The notes under the pieces were generated by a model. It searched no databases. It was not told where the DNA came from and was given only the letters and a program-made list of their open reading frames with translations. This document shows, piece after piece, positions 55,230 through 64,000 of a stretch of 64,000 bases of DNA. The stretch is from Tragulus kanchil (Eukaryota; Chordata; Mammalia; Artiodactyla; Tragulidae). A program made the position numbers and the translations under genes. The stretch covers positions 97,952,794-98,016,793 of the forward strand of contig JAIOJX010000032.1 in assembly GCA_022376925.1 (NCBI GenBank), read 5' to 3'. Positions within the stretch are counted from its first letter, which is position 1. The number at the start of each line of letters is the position of its first letter.

Positions 55230-55650
55230 TCCCTATGAGAAAGTGACTTTTGCACATAGTTTTAAAGGAGATGAGGGAAGAAGCCATGTAAATATCTGAG
55301 TTAGAGGAACTTCCAGGATGAAGAAATGGCCAGTAAAAAAAACCTCCCTACAAGAGTGCGTCTGCCACCCTGAGAACCAGCAAAGGAGTAAGTGAGGCTG
55401 GAGTGGGGGAGCGGGGATGGGAGAAGATCACAGCTAACAAGAATCTCATCTTGGAGAGTTTCACCAGCAAATGGAGCATTTTCAGTAAAGAAGTTAAAAA
55501 TCTTACTTCTAAAAGAATCATTACCTATTGAATGTAGGTATCAAGTGGGAGAGTAAAAGTAGAAGCAGTTAAATGGCGTTTGTACTCATCCATGGGAGAC
55601 TGATGATGGCTTGGTCCATAGTAAGAGCAGGGAAATGCTGAGAAGAGAAT
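55230..55650. other. Unannotated sequence
   Basis: No gene or repeat recognised. Confidence 0.4.
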
Positions 55651-55689
55651 GGATGCTGGACACATTTGACAGATCTGATAGGGGGTGGG

Positions 55690-56040
55690 ACAGATGCCCA
55701 GGAGAAAGACTTTATTTCCCAGCTTCTCCTGAAACTAGGCAAAGTCATCTAATTCTAAATTCTGACTCATGGAATATAAACGGAAGTGGGAAGTGGTGGG
55801 CAACTTCCCAAAGGGGAGAAGCGTGCTCTCTAGTTCGCCCCTTCCCTCGGCCTTACTGGCTAACATTTGGCTGTAAGGCTGGTAGCCACCTTGGGTGCTG
55901 CCATGTTGGATCACCAAGAAGTCACTGGGTGACCCAGGGAGTAGTGGCCACATCAGCCATGGTCTGGCAATGCATGCCCTGTTACATGAGAAAGACATTT
56001 CTGCAGTATTTGAGCCCTTTTACTTAAGGTCTCTGCAGAG
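55690..56040. other. Ancient repeat-like sequence, family uncertain
   Basis: Blocks such as 'tatttcccagcttctcctga', 'actcatggaatataaacgga' and 'gggagaagcgtgctctctag' look like an old mammalian interspersed repeat, but I cannot assign it. The 138-codon plus frame at 55611-56027 and 87-codon minus frame have no recognisable domain. Duplicate at 56812-57162. Confidence 0.35.
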
Positions 56041-56321
56041 ATGTCAAATGTCCATCATACCTAACATTATGACCATGTGTTCTTCATCCAGAGTTCCAAA
56101 AGGATTTTATCTTGGAATCTGAAAGTCTAAGTCAACCCAAGAAGATATTTTGATGGCAGAAACTATGTCTTCTAGAAGTCACTAGAAAGAAGTCCCAAGT
56201 GTTCATATCTTACTTTTCACAATGAACTATTCAATTCACAAAATATTTTGCATTATTTAATTCTTGAAGCAGCACTTTGAGTTGAGTATCATTCTCTACT
56301 CTACTGTGATCACCCAGGGGA

Positions 56322-56323
<2 letters not shown>

Positions 56324-56386
<63 letters not shown>
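56324..56386. repeat. (TA)n microsatellite at the L1 3' end
   Basis: About 31 TA units directly next to the L1 tail ('attctttattttaaagg'). The second copy at 57446-57509 has a slightly different length and boundary. It encodes only Tyr-Ile runs in plus-strand frames. Confidence 0.92.
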
Positions 56387-56389
<3 letters not shown>

Positions 56390-57443
56390 CTTTATTTTAA
56401 AGGTTTTACAGAGTTTTGTTGTTCACAGACTTGTATGTTTCCAGATCAGTCATATGCATATCCATGGTCCCCACCCCTCCAGTTCCCCCCAATCTGACCC
56501 CTCCAGACCATCGCCCCAAGCCATTGTAAGCACTCCTATTCCCTTAGCACAATGACACTAGCTATCTTTTCCACACATAACAGTATAGGTTTCCATGTTA
56601 CTCCCTCCATGCTTCCCCCTCCCTATTTCTTCCCCACAATGTCCATATGTCTATGCTCTGTTTTTCTATGAGTTCCCTCGCTGTTATCAAGACTATCCTA
56701 CTAGATTCCATATATGTGTGTTAGTATACTGTATTTGTCTTTCTCTTTTGACTTCACTTTTATGATACGTTTGGATGCTGGACACATTTGACAGATCTGA
56801 TAGGGGGTGGGACAGATGCCCAGGAGAAAGACTTTATTTCCCAGCTTCTCCTGAAACTAGGCAAAGTCATCTAATTCTAAATTCTGACTCATGGAATATA
56901 AACGGAAGTGGGAAGTGGTGGGCAACTTCCCAAAGGGGAGAAGCGTGCTCTCTAGTTCGCCCCTTCCCTCGGCCTTACTGGCTAACATTTGGCTGTAAGG
57001 CTGGTAGCCACCTTGGGTGCTGCCATGTTGGATCACCAAGAAGTCACTGGGTGACCCAGGGAGTAGTGGCCACATCAGCCATGGTCTGGCAATGCATGCC
57101 CTGTTACATGAGAAAGACATTTCTGCAGTATTTGAGCCCTTTTACTTAAGGTCTCTGCAGAGATGTCAAATGTCCATCATACCTAACATTATGACCATGT
57201 GTTCTTCATCCAGAGTTCCAAAAGGATTTTATCTTGGAATCTGAAAGTCTAAGTCAACCCAAGAAGATATTTTGATGGCAGAAACTATGTCTTCTAGAAG
57301 TCACTAGAAAGAAGTCCCAAGTGTTCATATCTTACTTTTCACAATGAACTATTCAATTCACAAAATATTTTGCATTATTTAATTCTTGAAGCAGCACTTT
57401 GAGTTGAGTATCATTCTCTACTCTACTGTGATCACCCAGGGGA

Positions 57444-57511
<68 letters not shown>

Positions 57512-57823
57512 TTTATTTTAAAGGTTTTACAGAGTTTTGTTGTTCACAGACTTGTATGTTTCCAGATCAGTCATATGCATATCCATGGTCCCCACCCCTC
57601 CAGTTCCCCCCAATCTGACCCCTCCAGACCATCGCCCCAAGCCATTGTAAGCACTCCTATTCCCTTAGCACAATGACACTAGCTATCTTTTCCACACATA
57701 ACAGTATAGGTTTCCATGTTACTCCCTCCATGCTTCCCCCTCCCTATTTCTTCCCCACAATGTCCATATGTCTATGCTCTGTTTTTCTATGAGTTCCCTG
57801 CGCGTGTTATCAAGACTATCCTA

Positions 57824-58340
57824 CTAGATTCCATATATGTGTGTTAGTATACTGTATTTGTCTTTCTCTTTTTGACTTACTTCACTTTTTATGATACGTT
57901 CTAGATCCAGCCACTTCATTAGGACTGAGTTTTCTGCATTTCTTTTAACAGCTGAGTAGTATTCCATTGTATATATGTACCAGGGCTTCTGTATCCATTC
58001 ATTCGTCGATGGACATCTAGGTTGCTTCCAAGTTCTGGCTATTGTATAAAGAGAGAGCTGCAATGAACATTGGGGTACAGGTGCTTCTTTCAGTTTTGAT
58101 TTCATCAGGATATAAGCCTAATAGTGGGATTGCTGGGTCATAGGGTGCTTCTATTTTTAGTTTTTTAAGGAATCTCCATACTGTCTTCCATAGAGGCTGT
58201 ATCAATTGACATTCCCACCAGCAATGCAAGAGGGTTCCCTTTTCTCCACACCCTCTCCAGCATTTATTGTCTGTAGATTTTTTGATGATGGCCATTCTGA
58301 CGGGTGTGAGGTGGTATCTCATTGTAGTTTTAATTTGCAT
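57824..58340 (-). pseudogene. L1 ORF2 C-terminus, frameshifted (copy 1)
   Basis: Two overlapping minus frames: 58017-58340 (107 codons, Cys-rich segment '[18 protein letters not shown]' typical of the L1 ORF2 C-terminal cysteine motif) and 57824-58105 (93 codons, ending 'ILTHIYGI'). The frame changes between 58105 and 58017, so the reading frame is broken. The true ORF2 stop is at about 57824. Confidence 0.88.
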
Positions 58341-58893
58341 TTCTCTAATAATAAGTGAAGTTGAGCATCATTTCATGTGTTTTTGGGCCATCTGTATGTC
58401 CTCTTCAGAGAGGTGTCTGTTTAGGTCCTTTTCCCATTTTTTGATTGGGTTGTTTATTTTTCCAGTGCTGAGTTGTCTGAGTTGCTTGTAGATTTTGGAG
58501 ATGAATTCTTTGTCTGTTGTTTTATTTGCTATGATTTTCTCCCACTCTGTGGGGTGTCTGTTCAGCTTTTTTGTAATTTCTTTTGCTGTACAAAAGCTTT
58601 TAAGTTTTGTTGTTCACCGACATGTATGTTCCCAGATCATTCATATGTATATCCATGGTCCCCACCCCTCCAGTTCCCCCCAATCTGACCCCTCCAGACC
58701 ATCGCCCCAAGCCATTGTAAGCACTCCTATTCCCTTAGCACAATGACACTAGCTATCTTTTCCACACATAACAGTATAGGTTTCCATGTTACTCCCTCCA
58801 TGCTTCCCCCTCCCTATTTCTTCCCCACAATGTCCATATGTCTATGCTCTGTTTTTCTATGAGTTCCCTGCGCGTGTTATCAAGACTATCCTA

Positions 58894-59410
58894 CTAGATT
58901 CCATATATGTGTGTTAGTATACTGTATTTGTCTTTCTCTTTTTGACTTACTTCACTTTTTATGATACGTTCTAGATCCAGCCACTTCATTAGGACTGAGT
59001 TTTCTGCATTTCTTTTAACAGCTGAGTAGTATTCCATTGTATATATGTACCAGGGCTTCTGTATCCATTCATTCGTCGATGGACATCTAGGTTGCTTCCA
59101 AGTTCTGGCTATTGTATAAAGAGAGAGCTGCAATGAACATTGGGGTACAGGTGCTTCTTTCAGTTTTGATTTCATCAGGATATAAGCCTAATAGTGGGAT
59201 TGCTGGGTCATAGGGTGCTTCTATTTTTAGTTTTTTAAGGAATCTCCATACTGTCTTCCATAGAGGCTGTATCAATTGACATTCCCACCAGCAATGCAAG
59301 AGGGTTCCCTTTTCTCCACACCCTCTCCAGCATTTATTGTCTGTAGATTTTTTGATGATGGCCATTCTGACGGGTGTGAGGTGGTATCTCATTGTAGTTT
59401 TAATTTGCAT
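58894..59410 (-). pseudogene. L1 ORF2 C-terminus, frameshifted (copy 2)
   Basis: Identical content to the block at 57824-58340, shifted by 1070. Frames at 59087-59410 and 58894-59175. An in-frame TGA at 59438-59440 separates it from the upstream ORF2 frame at 59438-60610, so the element also has a stop there. Confidence 0.88.
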
Positions 59411-59437
59411 TTCTCTAATAATAAGTGAAGTTGAGCA

Positions 59438-60833
59438 TCATTTCATGTGTTTTTGGGCCATCTGTATGTCCTCTTCAGAGAGGTGTCTGTTTAGGTCCTT
59501 TTCCCATTTTTTGATTGGGTTGTTTATTTTTCCAGTGCTGAGTTGTCTGAGTTGCTTGTAGATTTTGGAGATGAATTCTTTGTCTGTTGTTTTATTTGCT
59601 ATGATTTTCTCCCACTCTGTGGGGTGTCTGTTCAGCTTTTTTGTAATTTCTTTTGCTGTACAAAAGCTTTTAAGTTTCATGAGGTCCCACATGTTCATTT
59701 GTCTTTTCAGTTCCACTATTTTAGTTGGTGGGTCAGGGAAGATCTTGCTTTGATTGATGTCCTTGAGGGTTTTGCCTATATTCTCCTCTAACAGTTTGAG
59801 GGGTTCTAGTCTTACATTTAGGTCTTTAATCCATTTTGAGTTGATCTTAGTGTATGGTGTCAGGGAATGTTCCAACTTCATTTTTTTGCATGTAGCTGTC
59901 CAATTCTCCCAGCACCACTTGTTGAAGAGGCTGTCTTTGTCCCATTTTATAGTTTCTCCTCCTTTGTCAAAAATAAGGTACCCATAGGTGCGTGGGTTTA
60001 TCTCTGGGTTCTCGATCTTGTTCCATTGGTCGATATTTCTGTTTTTGTGCCAGTACCATACTGTCTCGATGACTGTTGCTTTGTAGTAGAGTCTGAAGTT
60101 AGGGAGGCTGATTCCTCCAGCTCCATTTTTCTTTCTCAGGATTGCTTTGGCTATTCGAGGTCTTTTGTATTTCCATATGAACTGTGCTATTCTTTGGTCT
60201 AGTTCTGTGAAGAATGTCAATGGAAGTTGAATAGGTATTGCATTGACTCTGTAGATGACATTTGGTAGTATGGTCATTTTCACAATATTGATTCTTCCGA
60301 CCCAGGAACATGGAATATCTCTCCATCTGTTTAAGTCTTCTTTAATGTCTCTCATGAGTGTCTTGTAATTTTCTGTGTACAATTCTTTTGTTTCTTTGGG
60401 TAGGTTTATTCCTAGATATTTGATTCTTTTGGTTGCAGTGGTGAAGGGGATTGCCTCTTTGGTTTCGTTTTCTGATTTTTCATTGTTTGTATACAGGAAT
60501 GCCAGTGATTTCTGTGTGTTGACTTTGTATCCTGCGACTTTGCTGAATTCGTTGATTAGCTCTAGTAGCTTTGTAATAGAGTCTTTGGGATTTTCTATGT
60601 ATAATATCATGTCGTCTGCAAAAACAGAGAGCTTGACTTCTTCCTTTCCAATCTGGATTCCTTTGATTTCTTTCTCTTCTCTTATTGCTGTTGCTAGAAC
60701 TTCCAGGACTATGTTGAATAGTAGTGGTGAAAGTGGACACCCCTGTCTTGTTCCTGATCTTAAGAGGGAATGCTTTCAGTTTTTCACCGTTGAGGATAAT
60801 GTTCGCTGTGGGCTTCTCATAGATGGCTTTCAC
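59438..60833 (-). pseudogene. L1 ORF2, RT and downstream region (copy 1)
   Basis: The 390-codon frame 59438-60610 covers ORF2 downstream of the RT active site: '[18 protein letters not shown]', 'IKYLGINL', '[10 protein letters not shown]', '[18 protein letters not shown]'. The catalytic F-A-D-D motif lies just upstream at about 60608-60625. A one-base frameshift at about 60762 moves the upstream part into another frame (60480-60833, starting '[20 protein letters not shown]'). Enzymatically dead. Confidence 0.9.
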
Positions 60834-62216
60834 TATGTTGAGCTAGGTTCCTTCTATGCCCATTTTCTGAAGAGTTTTTATTATAAATGGATGTTGTACT
60901 TTGTCGAAGGCTTTTTCTGCATCTATTGAGATGATCATGTGATTTCTGTCTCTCAGTTTGTTGATATGGTGTATCACGTTGATTGATTTGCGGATGTTGA
61001 AGAAACCTCGCATGCCTGGGATGAGCCCGACTTGACCATTATAAATTTGATGTTGTACTTTGTCGAAGGACTTTTTTGCATGTAGCTGTCCAATTCTCCC
61101 AGCACCACTTGTTGAAGAGGCTGTCTTTGTCCCATTTTATAGTTTCTCCTCCTTTGTCAAAAATAAGGTACCCATAGGTGCGTGGGTTTATCTCTGGGTT
61201 CTCGATCTTGTTCCATTGGTCGATATTTCTGTTTTTGTGCCAGTACCATACTGTCTCGATGACTGTTGCTTTGTAGTAGAGTCTGAAGTTAGGGAGGCTG
61301 ATTCCTCCAGCTCCATTTTTCTTTCTCAGGATTGCTTTGGCTATTCGAGGTCTTTTGTATTTCCATATGAACTGTGCTATTCTTTGGTCTAGTTCTGTGA
61401 AGAATGTCAATGGAAGTTGAATAGGTATTGCATTGACTCTGTAGATGACATTTGGTAGTATGGTCATTTTCACAATATTGATTCTTCCGACCCAGGAACA
61501 TGGAATATCTCTCCATCTGTTTAAGTCTTCTTTAATGTCTCTCATGAGTGTCTTGTAATTTTCTGTGTACAATTCTTTTGTTTCTTTGGGTAGGTTTATT
61601 CCTAGATATTTGATTCTTTTGGTTGCAGTGGTGAAGGGGATTGCCTCTTTGGTTTCGTTTTCTGATTTTTCATTGTTTGTATACAGGAATGCCAGTGATT
61701 TCTGTGTGTTGACTTTGTATCCTGCGACTTTGCTGAATTCGTTGATTAGCTCTAGTAGCTTTGTAATAGAGTCTTTGGGATTTTCTATGTATAATATCAT
61801 GTCGTCTGCAAAAACAGAGAGCTTGACTTCTTCCTTTCCAATCTGGATTCCTTTGATTTCTTTCTCTTCTCTTATTGCTGTTGCTAGAACTTCCAGGACT
61901 ATGTTGAATAGTAGTGGTGAAAGTGGACACCCCTGTCTTGTTCCTGATCTTAAGAGGGAATGCTTTCAGTTTTTCACCGTTGAGGATAATGTTCGCTGTG
62001 GGCTTCTCATAGATGGCTTTCACTATGTTGAGCTAGGTTCCTTCTATGCCCATTTTCTGAAGAGTTTTTATTATAAATGGATGTTGTACTTTGTCGAAGG
62101 CTTTTTCTGCATCTATTGAGATGATCATGTGATTTCTGTCTCTCAGTTTGTTGATATGGTGTATCACGTTGATTGATTTGCGGATGTTGAAGAAACCTCG
62201 CATGCCTGGGATGAAC
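59882..62216. repeat. Duplicated unit R, with junction filler
   Basis: About 59882-61023 repeats at 61072-62216 (offset 1190). The 48 bases at 61024-61071 resemble L1 sequence from about 60885-60915, not the true continuation. They look like a mis-assembled bridge between the copies. Confidence 0.9.
61039..62023 (-). pseudogene. L1 ORF2 RT region (copy 2)
   Basis: Repeats the block at 59882-60833. The 253-codon frame at 61039-61800 ends early because the artificial join at about 61072 truncates it. The same frameshift lies at about 61952. Its C-terminal residues come from junction filler. Confidence 0.88.
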
Positions 62217-62855
62217 CCAACTTGATCATGATATATGAGTTTTTTGATGCGTCGTTGAATTCTGTTTACTAGGATTTTGTTGAGGATCTTGGCATCTAAG
62301 CTCATCAGAGAAATTGGTCTGTAATTTTCCTTTTTTGTGTTGTCTTTGCCTGGTTTGGGTATCAGGGTGATGGTGGTCTCGTAGAATGTGTTTGGAAGTT
62401 TTCCTTCCTGTACAATTTTGGAAGAGTTTTAGAAGGACAGGCATTAGCTCTTCTTTAAATGTTTGGTAGAATTCGACTGTGAAGCCATCTGGCCCTGGGC
62501 TTTTATTTTTGGGTAGATTTTTAATCATAGATTCGATTTCTGAGCTTGTGATTGGATTGTTCAAAGTTTCTGTTTCTTCCTGGCTCAGTCTTGGGAGATT
62601 GATCTTCCCCAAGAAACTGTCCATTTCTTCCAGGTTGTCCAGTTTGTTGCCATAGAGTTGCTCATAATAGTCCCTTAGAATCCTTTGGATTTCTGAATGA
62701 TCTGTTGTAATCTCTCCTTTTTTGTTTTTGATTTTGTTGATCTGGTTCTTCTCCCTCTTTCTCTTGATGAGTCTGGCCAGAGGCTTGTCAATTGTGTTTA
62801 CCTTTTCAAAGAACCAGCTTTTTGTTTTATTTATCCATACTATAGTTTCTTTCAT
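62033..62855 (-). pseudogene. L1 ORF2, start of RT domain (copy 1)
   Basis: Frames 62226-62855 (209 codons) and 62033-62305 (90 codons) together cover the region before and into the RT domain: 'NKSPGPDGF', '[18 protein letters not shown]', '[10 protein letters not shown]'. The two-base T-run difference at about 62415 breaks this copy. The copy at 63171-63983 is open through the same point, so this break may be a sequencing error rather than a real mutation. Confidence 0.88.
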
Positions 62856-62869
62856 TTCTTTCTGATTTA

Positions 62870-63107
62870 TTTCTGCTCTAGTCTTTATAATTTCTCATTT
62901 TCTGCTGGCTTTGGGATGTTTTTGTTCTTCTTTCTCCAATTGTTTTAAGCGGAGGGTTAGGTCATCTGCTTCATATTTTCCTAATTTCTTGAGGTGGGAT
63001 TGTATTGCTATAAATTTGCCTCTTAGAACTGCTTTTGCGGTATCCCATAGGTTTTGCATGGTCGTATGTTCATTGTCATTTTCTTCTAGGAATTTTTAAA
63101 TTTCTCC
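62870..63107 (-). pseudogene. L1 ORF2, upstream linker part
   Basis: Reversed ORF2 sequence upstream of the RT domain ('gaggtgggattgtattgcta', 'gcggtatcccataggttttg'). It is the furthest 5' part of the L1 seen and ends at the unit S join. No long open frame remains. Confidence 0.7.
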
Positions 63108-63170
63108 TGAGGATAATGTTCGCTGTGGGCTTCTCATAGATGGCTTTCACTATGGTGAGATAGGTTCCTT

Positions 63171-63983
63171 CTATGCCCATTTTCTGAAGAGTTTTATCAT
63201 AAATGGATGTTGTACTTTGTCGAAGGCTTTTTCTGCATCTATTGAGATGATCATGTGATTTCTGTCTCTCAGTTTGTTGATATGGTGTATCACGTTGATT
63301 GATTTGCGGATGTTGAAGAAACCTCGCATGCCTGGGATGAACCCAACTTGATCATGATATATGAGTTTTTTGATGCGTCGTTGAATTCTGTTTACTAGGA
63401 TTTTGTTGAGGATCTTGGCATCTAAGCTCATCAGAGAAATTGGTCTGTAATTTTCCTTTTTTGTGTTGTCTTTGCCTGGTTTGGGTATCAGGGTGATGGT
63501 GGTCTCGTAGAATGTGTTTGGAAGTTTTCCTTCCTGTACAATTTTTTGGAAGAGTTTTAGAAGGACAGGCATTAGCTCTTCTTTAAATGTTTGGTAGAAT
63601 TCGACTGTGAAGCCATCTGGCCCTGGGCTTTTATTTTTGGGTAGATTTTTAATCATAGATTCGATTTCTGAGCTTGTGATTGGATTGTTCAAAGTTTCTG
63701 TTTCTTCCTGGCTCAGTCTTGGGAGATTGATCTTCCCCAAGAAACTGTCCATTTCTTCCAGGTTGTCCAGTTTGTTGCCATAGAGTTGCTCATAATAGTC
63801 CCTTAGAATCCTTTGGATTTCTGAATGATCTGTTGTAATCTCTCCTTTTTTGTTTTTGATTTTGTTGATCTGGTTCTTCTCCCTCTTTCTCTTGATGAGT
63901 CTGGCCAGAGGCTTGTCAATTGTGTTTACCTTTTCAAAGAACCAGCTTTTTGTTTTATTTATCCATACTATAGTTTCTTTCAT
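63171..63983 (-). pseudogene. L1 ORF2, RT N-terminal half, open (copy 2)
   Basis: A 270-codon frame: '[18 protein letters not shown]' linker, 'NKSPGPDGF', 'ENYRPISLM', '[11 protein letters not shown]', '[18 protein letters not shown]', '[15 protein letters not shown]'. These are RT motifs 0 to A of L1 ORF2. It is interrupted at its C-terminal end (from about 63195) by a one-base difference from copy 1 and then by the artificial join. The upstream end is simply the window edge. Confidence 0.9.
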
Positions 63984-64000
63984 TTCTTTCTGATTTATTT

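Larger units (their letters stand above)
55651..57900. repeat. Duplicated unit P, two head-to-tail copies
   Basis: 55651-56772 repeats at 56773-57900 (offset about 1122). Near the end of copy 1 the text lacks several bases of copy 2 (T-runs and a 'ctta' near 56750/57875). Contains an old unclassified repeat (55690-56040), a TA microsatellite and the L1 3' end. Confidence 0.92.
57534..59676. repeat. Duplicated unit Q, two head-to-tail copies
   Basis: 57534-58603 repeats at 58604-59676 (offset 1070). Several substitutions lie in the first 50 bases of copy 2 (about 58617-58650), right at the join. Contains the L1 3' UTR and ORF2 C-terminus. Confidence 0.92.
56387..64000 (-). mobile_element. LINE-1, 3' half, minus strand, dead
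   Basis: The L1 reads leftward. The 3' end is at about 56387 (and again 57510), then the 3' UTR, then ORF2 from 57824 up to the window edge, where it continues. Units P, Q, R and S break it into repeated blocks. The true L1 seen here is only about 3.3 kb. ORF2 holds the RT and C-terminal regions. The upstream endonuclease, ORF1 and 5' UTR lie outside. It has at least two frameshifts and one in-frame stop. Plus-strand frames of up to 184 codons (60375-60929, 61565-62119) are antisense shadows. Confidence 0.92.
61981..64000. repeat. Duplicated unit S, second copy cut by window edge
   Basis: 61981-63107 repeats from 63108 (offset 1127) to the window end. Copy 1 has a two-base shorter T-run at about 62415 than copy 2 (about 63546), and one T more near 62068 than at 63195. 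Copy 2 continues past the window. Confidence 0.92.

Noticed and set aside
55611..56027. 138-codon plus frame as a gene
   Set aside because: Lies in an old repeat-like stretch with a competing minus frame and no recognisable domain.
56324..56386. CRISPR-like or regulatory repeat
   Set aside because: It is a simple TA microsatellite without spacers.
59438..60610. 390-codon frame as a host gene
   Set aside because: Its sequence is L1 ORF2 downstream of the RT active site. It lies in a broken LINE with a frameshift upstream and a stop downstream.
60375..60929. 184-codon plus-strand frame (again at 61565-62119)
   Set aside because: It is antisense to L1 ORF2 and appears twice only because of unit R.
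717..64000. Genuine tandem segmental duplications or a novel amplification system
   Set aside because: The units are unrelated to one another, have one fixed size class, start at random points, and differ by homopolymer errors. An assembly artefact is simpler.

Overview
This is nuclear DNA from a ruminant. The evidence is many tRNA-headed Bov-tA SINEs, a BovB/ART2A LINE fragment with its ACTGA-type tail, a ruminant-style L1, and the usual mammalian background of MIR, L2, MER5A, MER2/Tigger, mariner MITE and MaLR LTR. I find no host gene exon, RNA gene, CRISPR array or bacterial feature. Most open frames are read-throughs of SINEs or L1. I saw no dimeric Bov-A2 SINEs, and one abundant young SINE family does not match the cattle families I know. 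A ruminant outside the bovids, perhaps a chevrotain, is possible but is only an inference.

The dominant feature is structural. Nineteen unrelated stretches are each present twice, head to tail, with a repeat length always between about 1.05 and 1.19 kb. The copy boundaries lie near 1812, 3675, 5603, 10829, 14797, 18032, 20380, 24646, 28795, 35092, 36950, 39762, 42579, 45053, 51741, 56773, 58604, 61072 and 63108. The copies are near-identical. They differ mostly by homopolymer-length indels and by garbled bases beside the joins. This is best explained as an assembly artefact: overlapping ends of 2-7 kb pieces that were joined without merging. About 21 kb of the 64 kb is then redundant and the true locus is about 43 kb. 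Feature counts must be corrected for this, so where an element lies in a duplicated unit both copies are noted.

Layout: 1-6.8 kb has an L2 interrupted by a BovB fragment, old MIR pieces and a MER5A. 7-13.3 kb has AT-rich unique sequence, MIRs, four Bov-tA SINEs and a degenerate trinucleotide tract. 13.7-21.5 kb has MIRs, two Bov-tA SINEs and two copies of the unfamiliar SINE. 21.5-34 kb is mostly old L2/MIR/L3/MER5A with more young SINEs. 34-46 kb has Bov-tA, a 44-bp L1 stub, a coding-like remnant on the minus strand near 41.7-42.3 kb, and a mariner MITE. 46-55 kb has an old L1 with younger insertions, a MaLR LTR, and a nested MIR/MER2/Bov-tA/SINE stack. 55.7-64 kb is the 3' half of a dead minus-strand L1 that is still continuing at the window edge.

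The best candidate for something undescribed is the roughly 300-bp SINE family. It has a tRNA-like head with a B box, an NRF-1-like palindrome in the body, a G-quadruplex-type G/C tract before an AAAT-rich tail, and clean target-site duplications.
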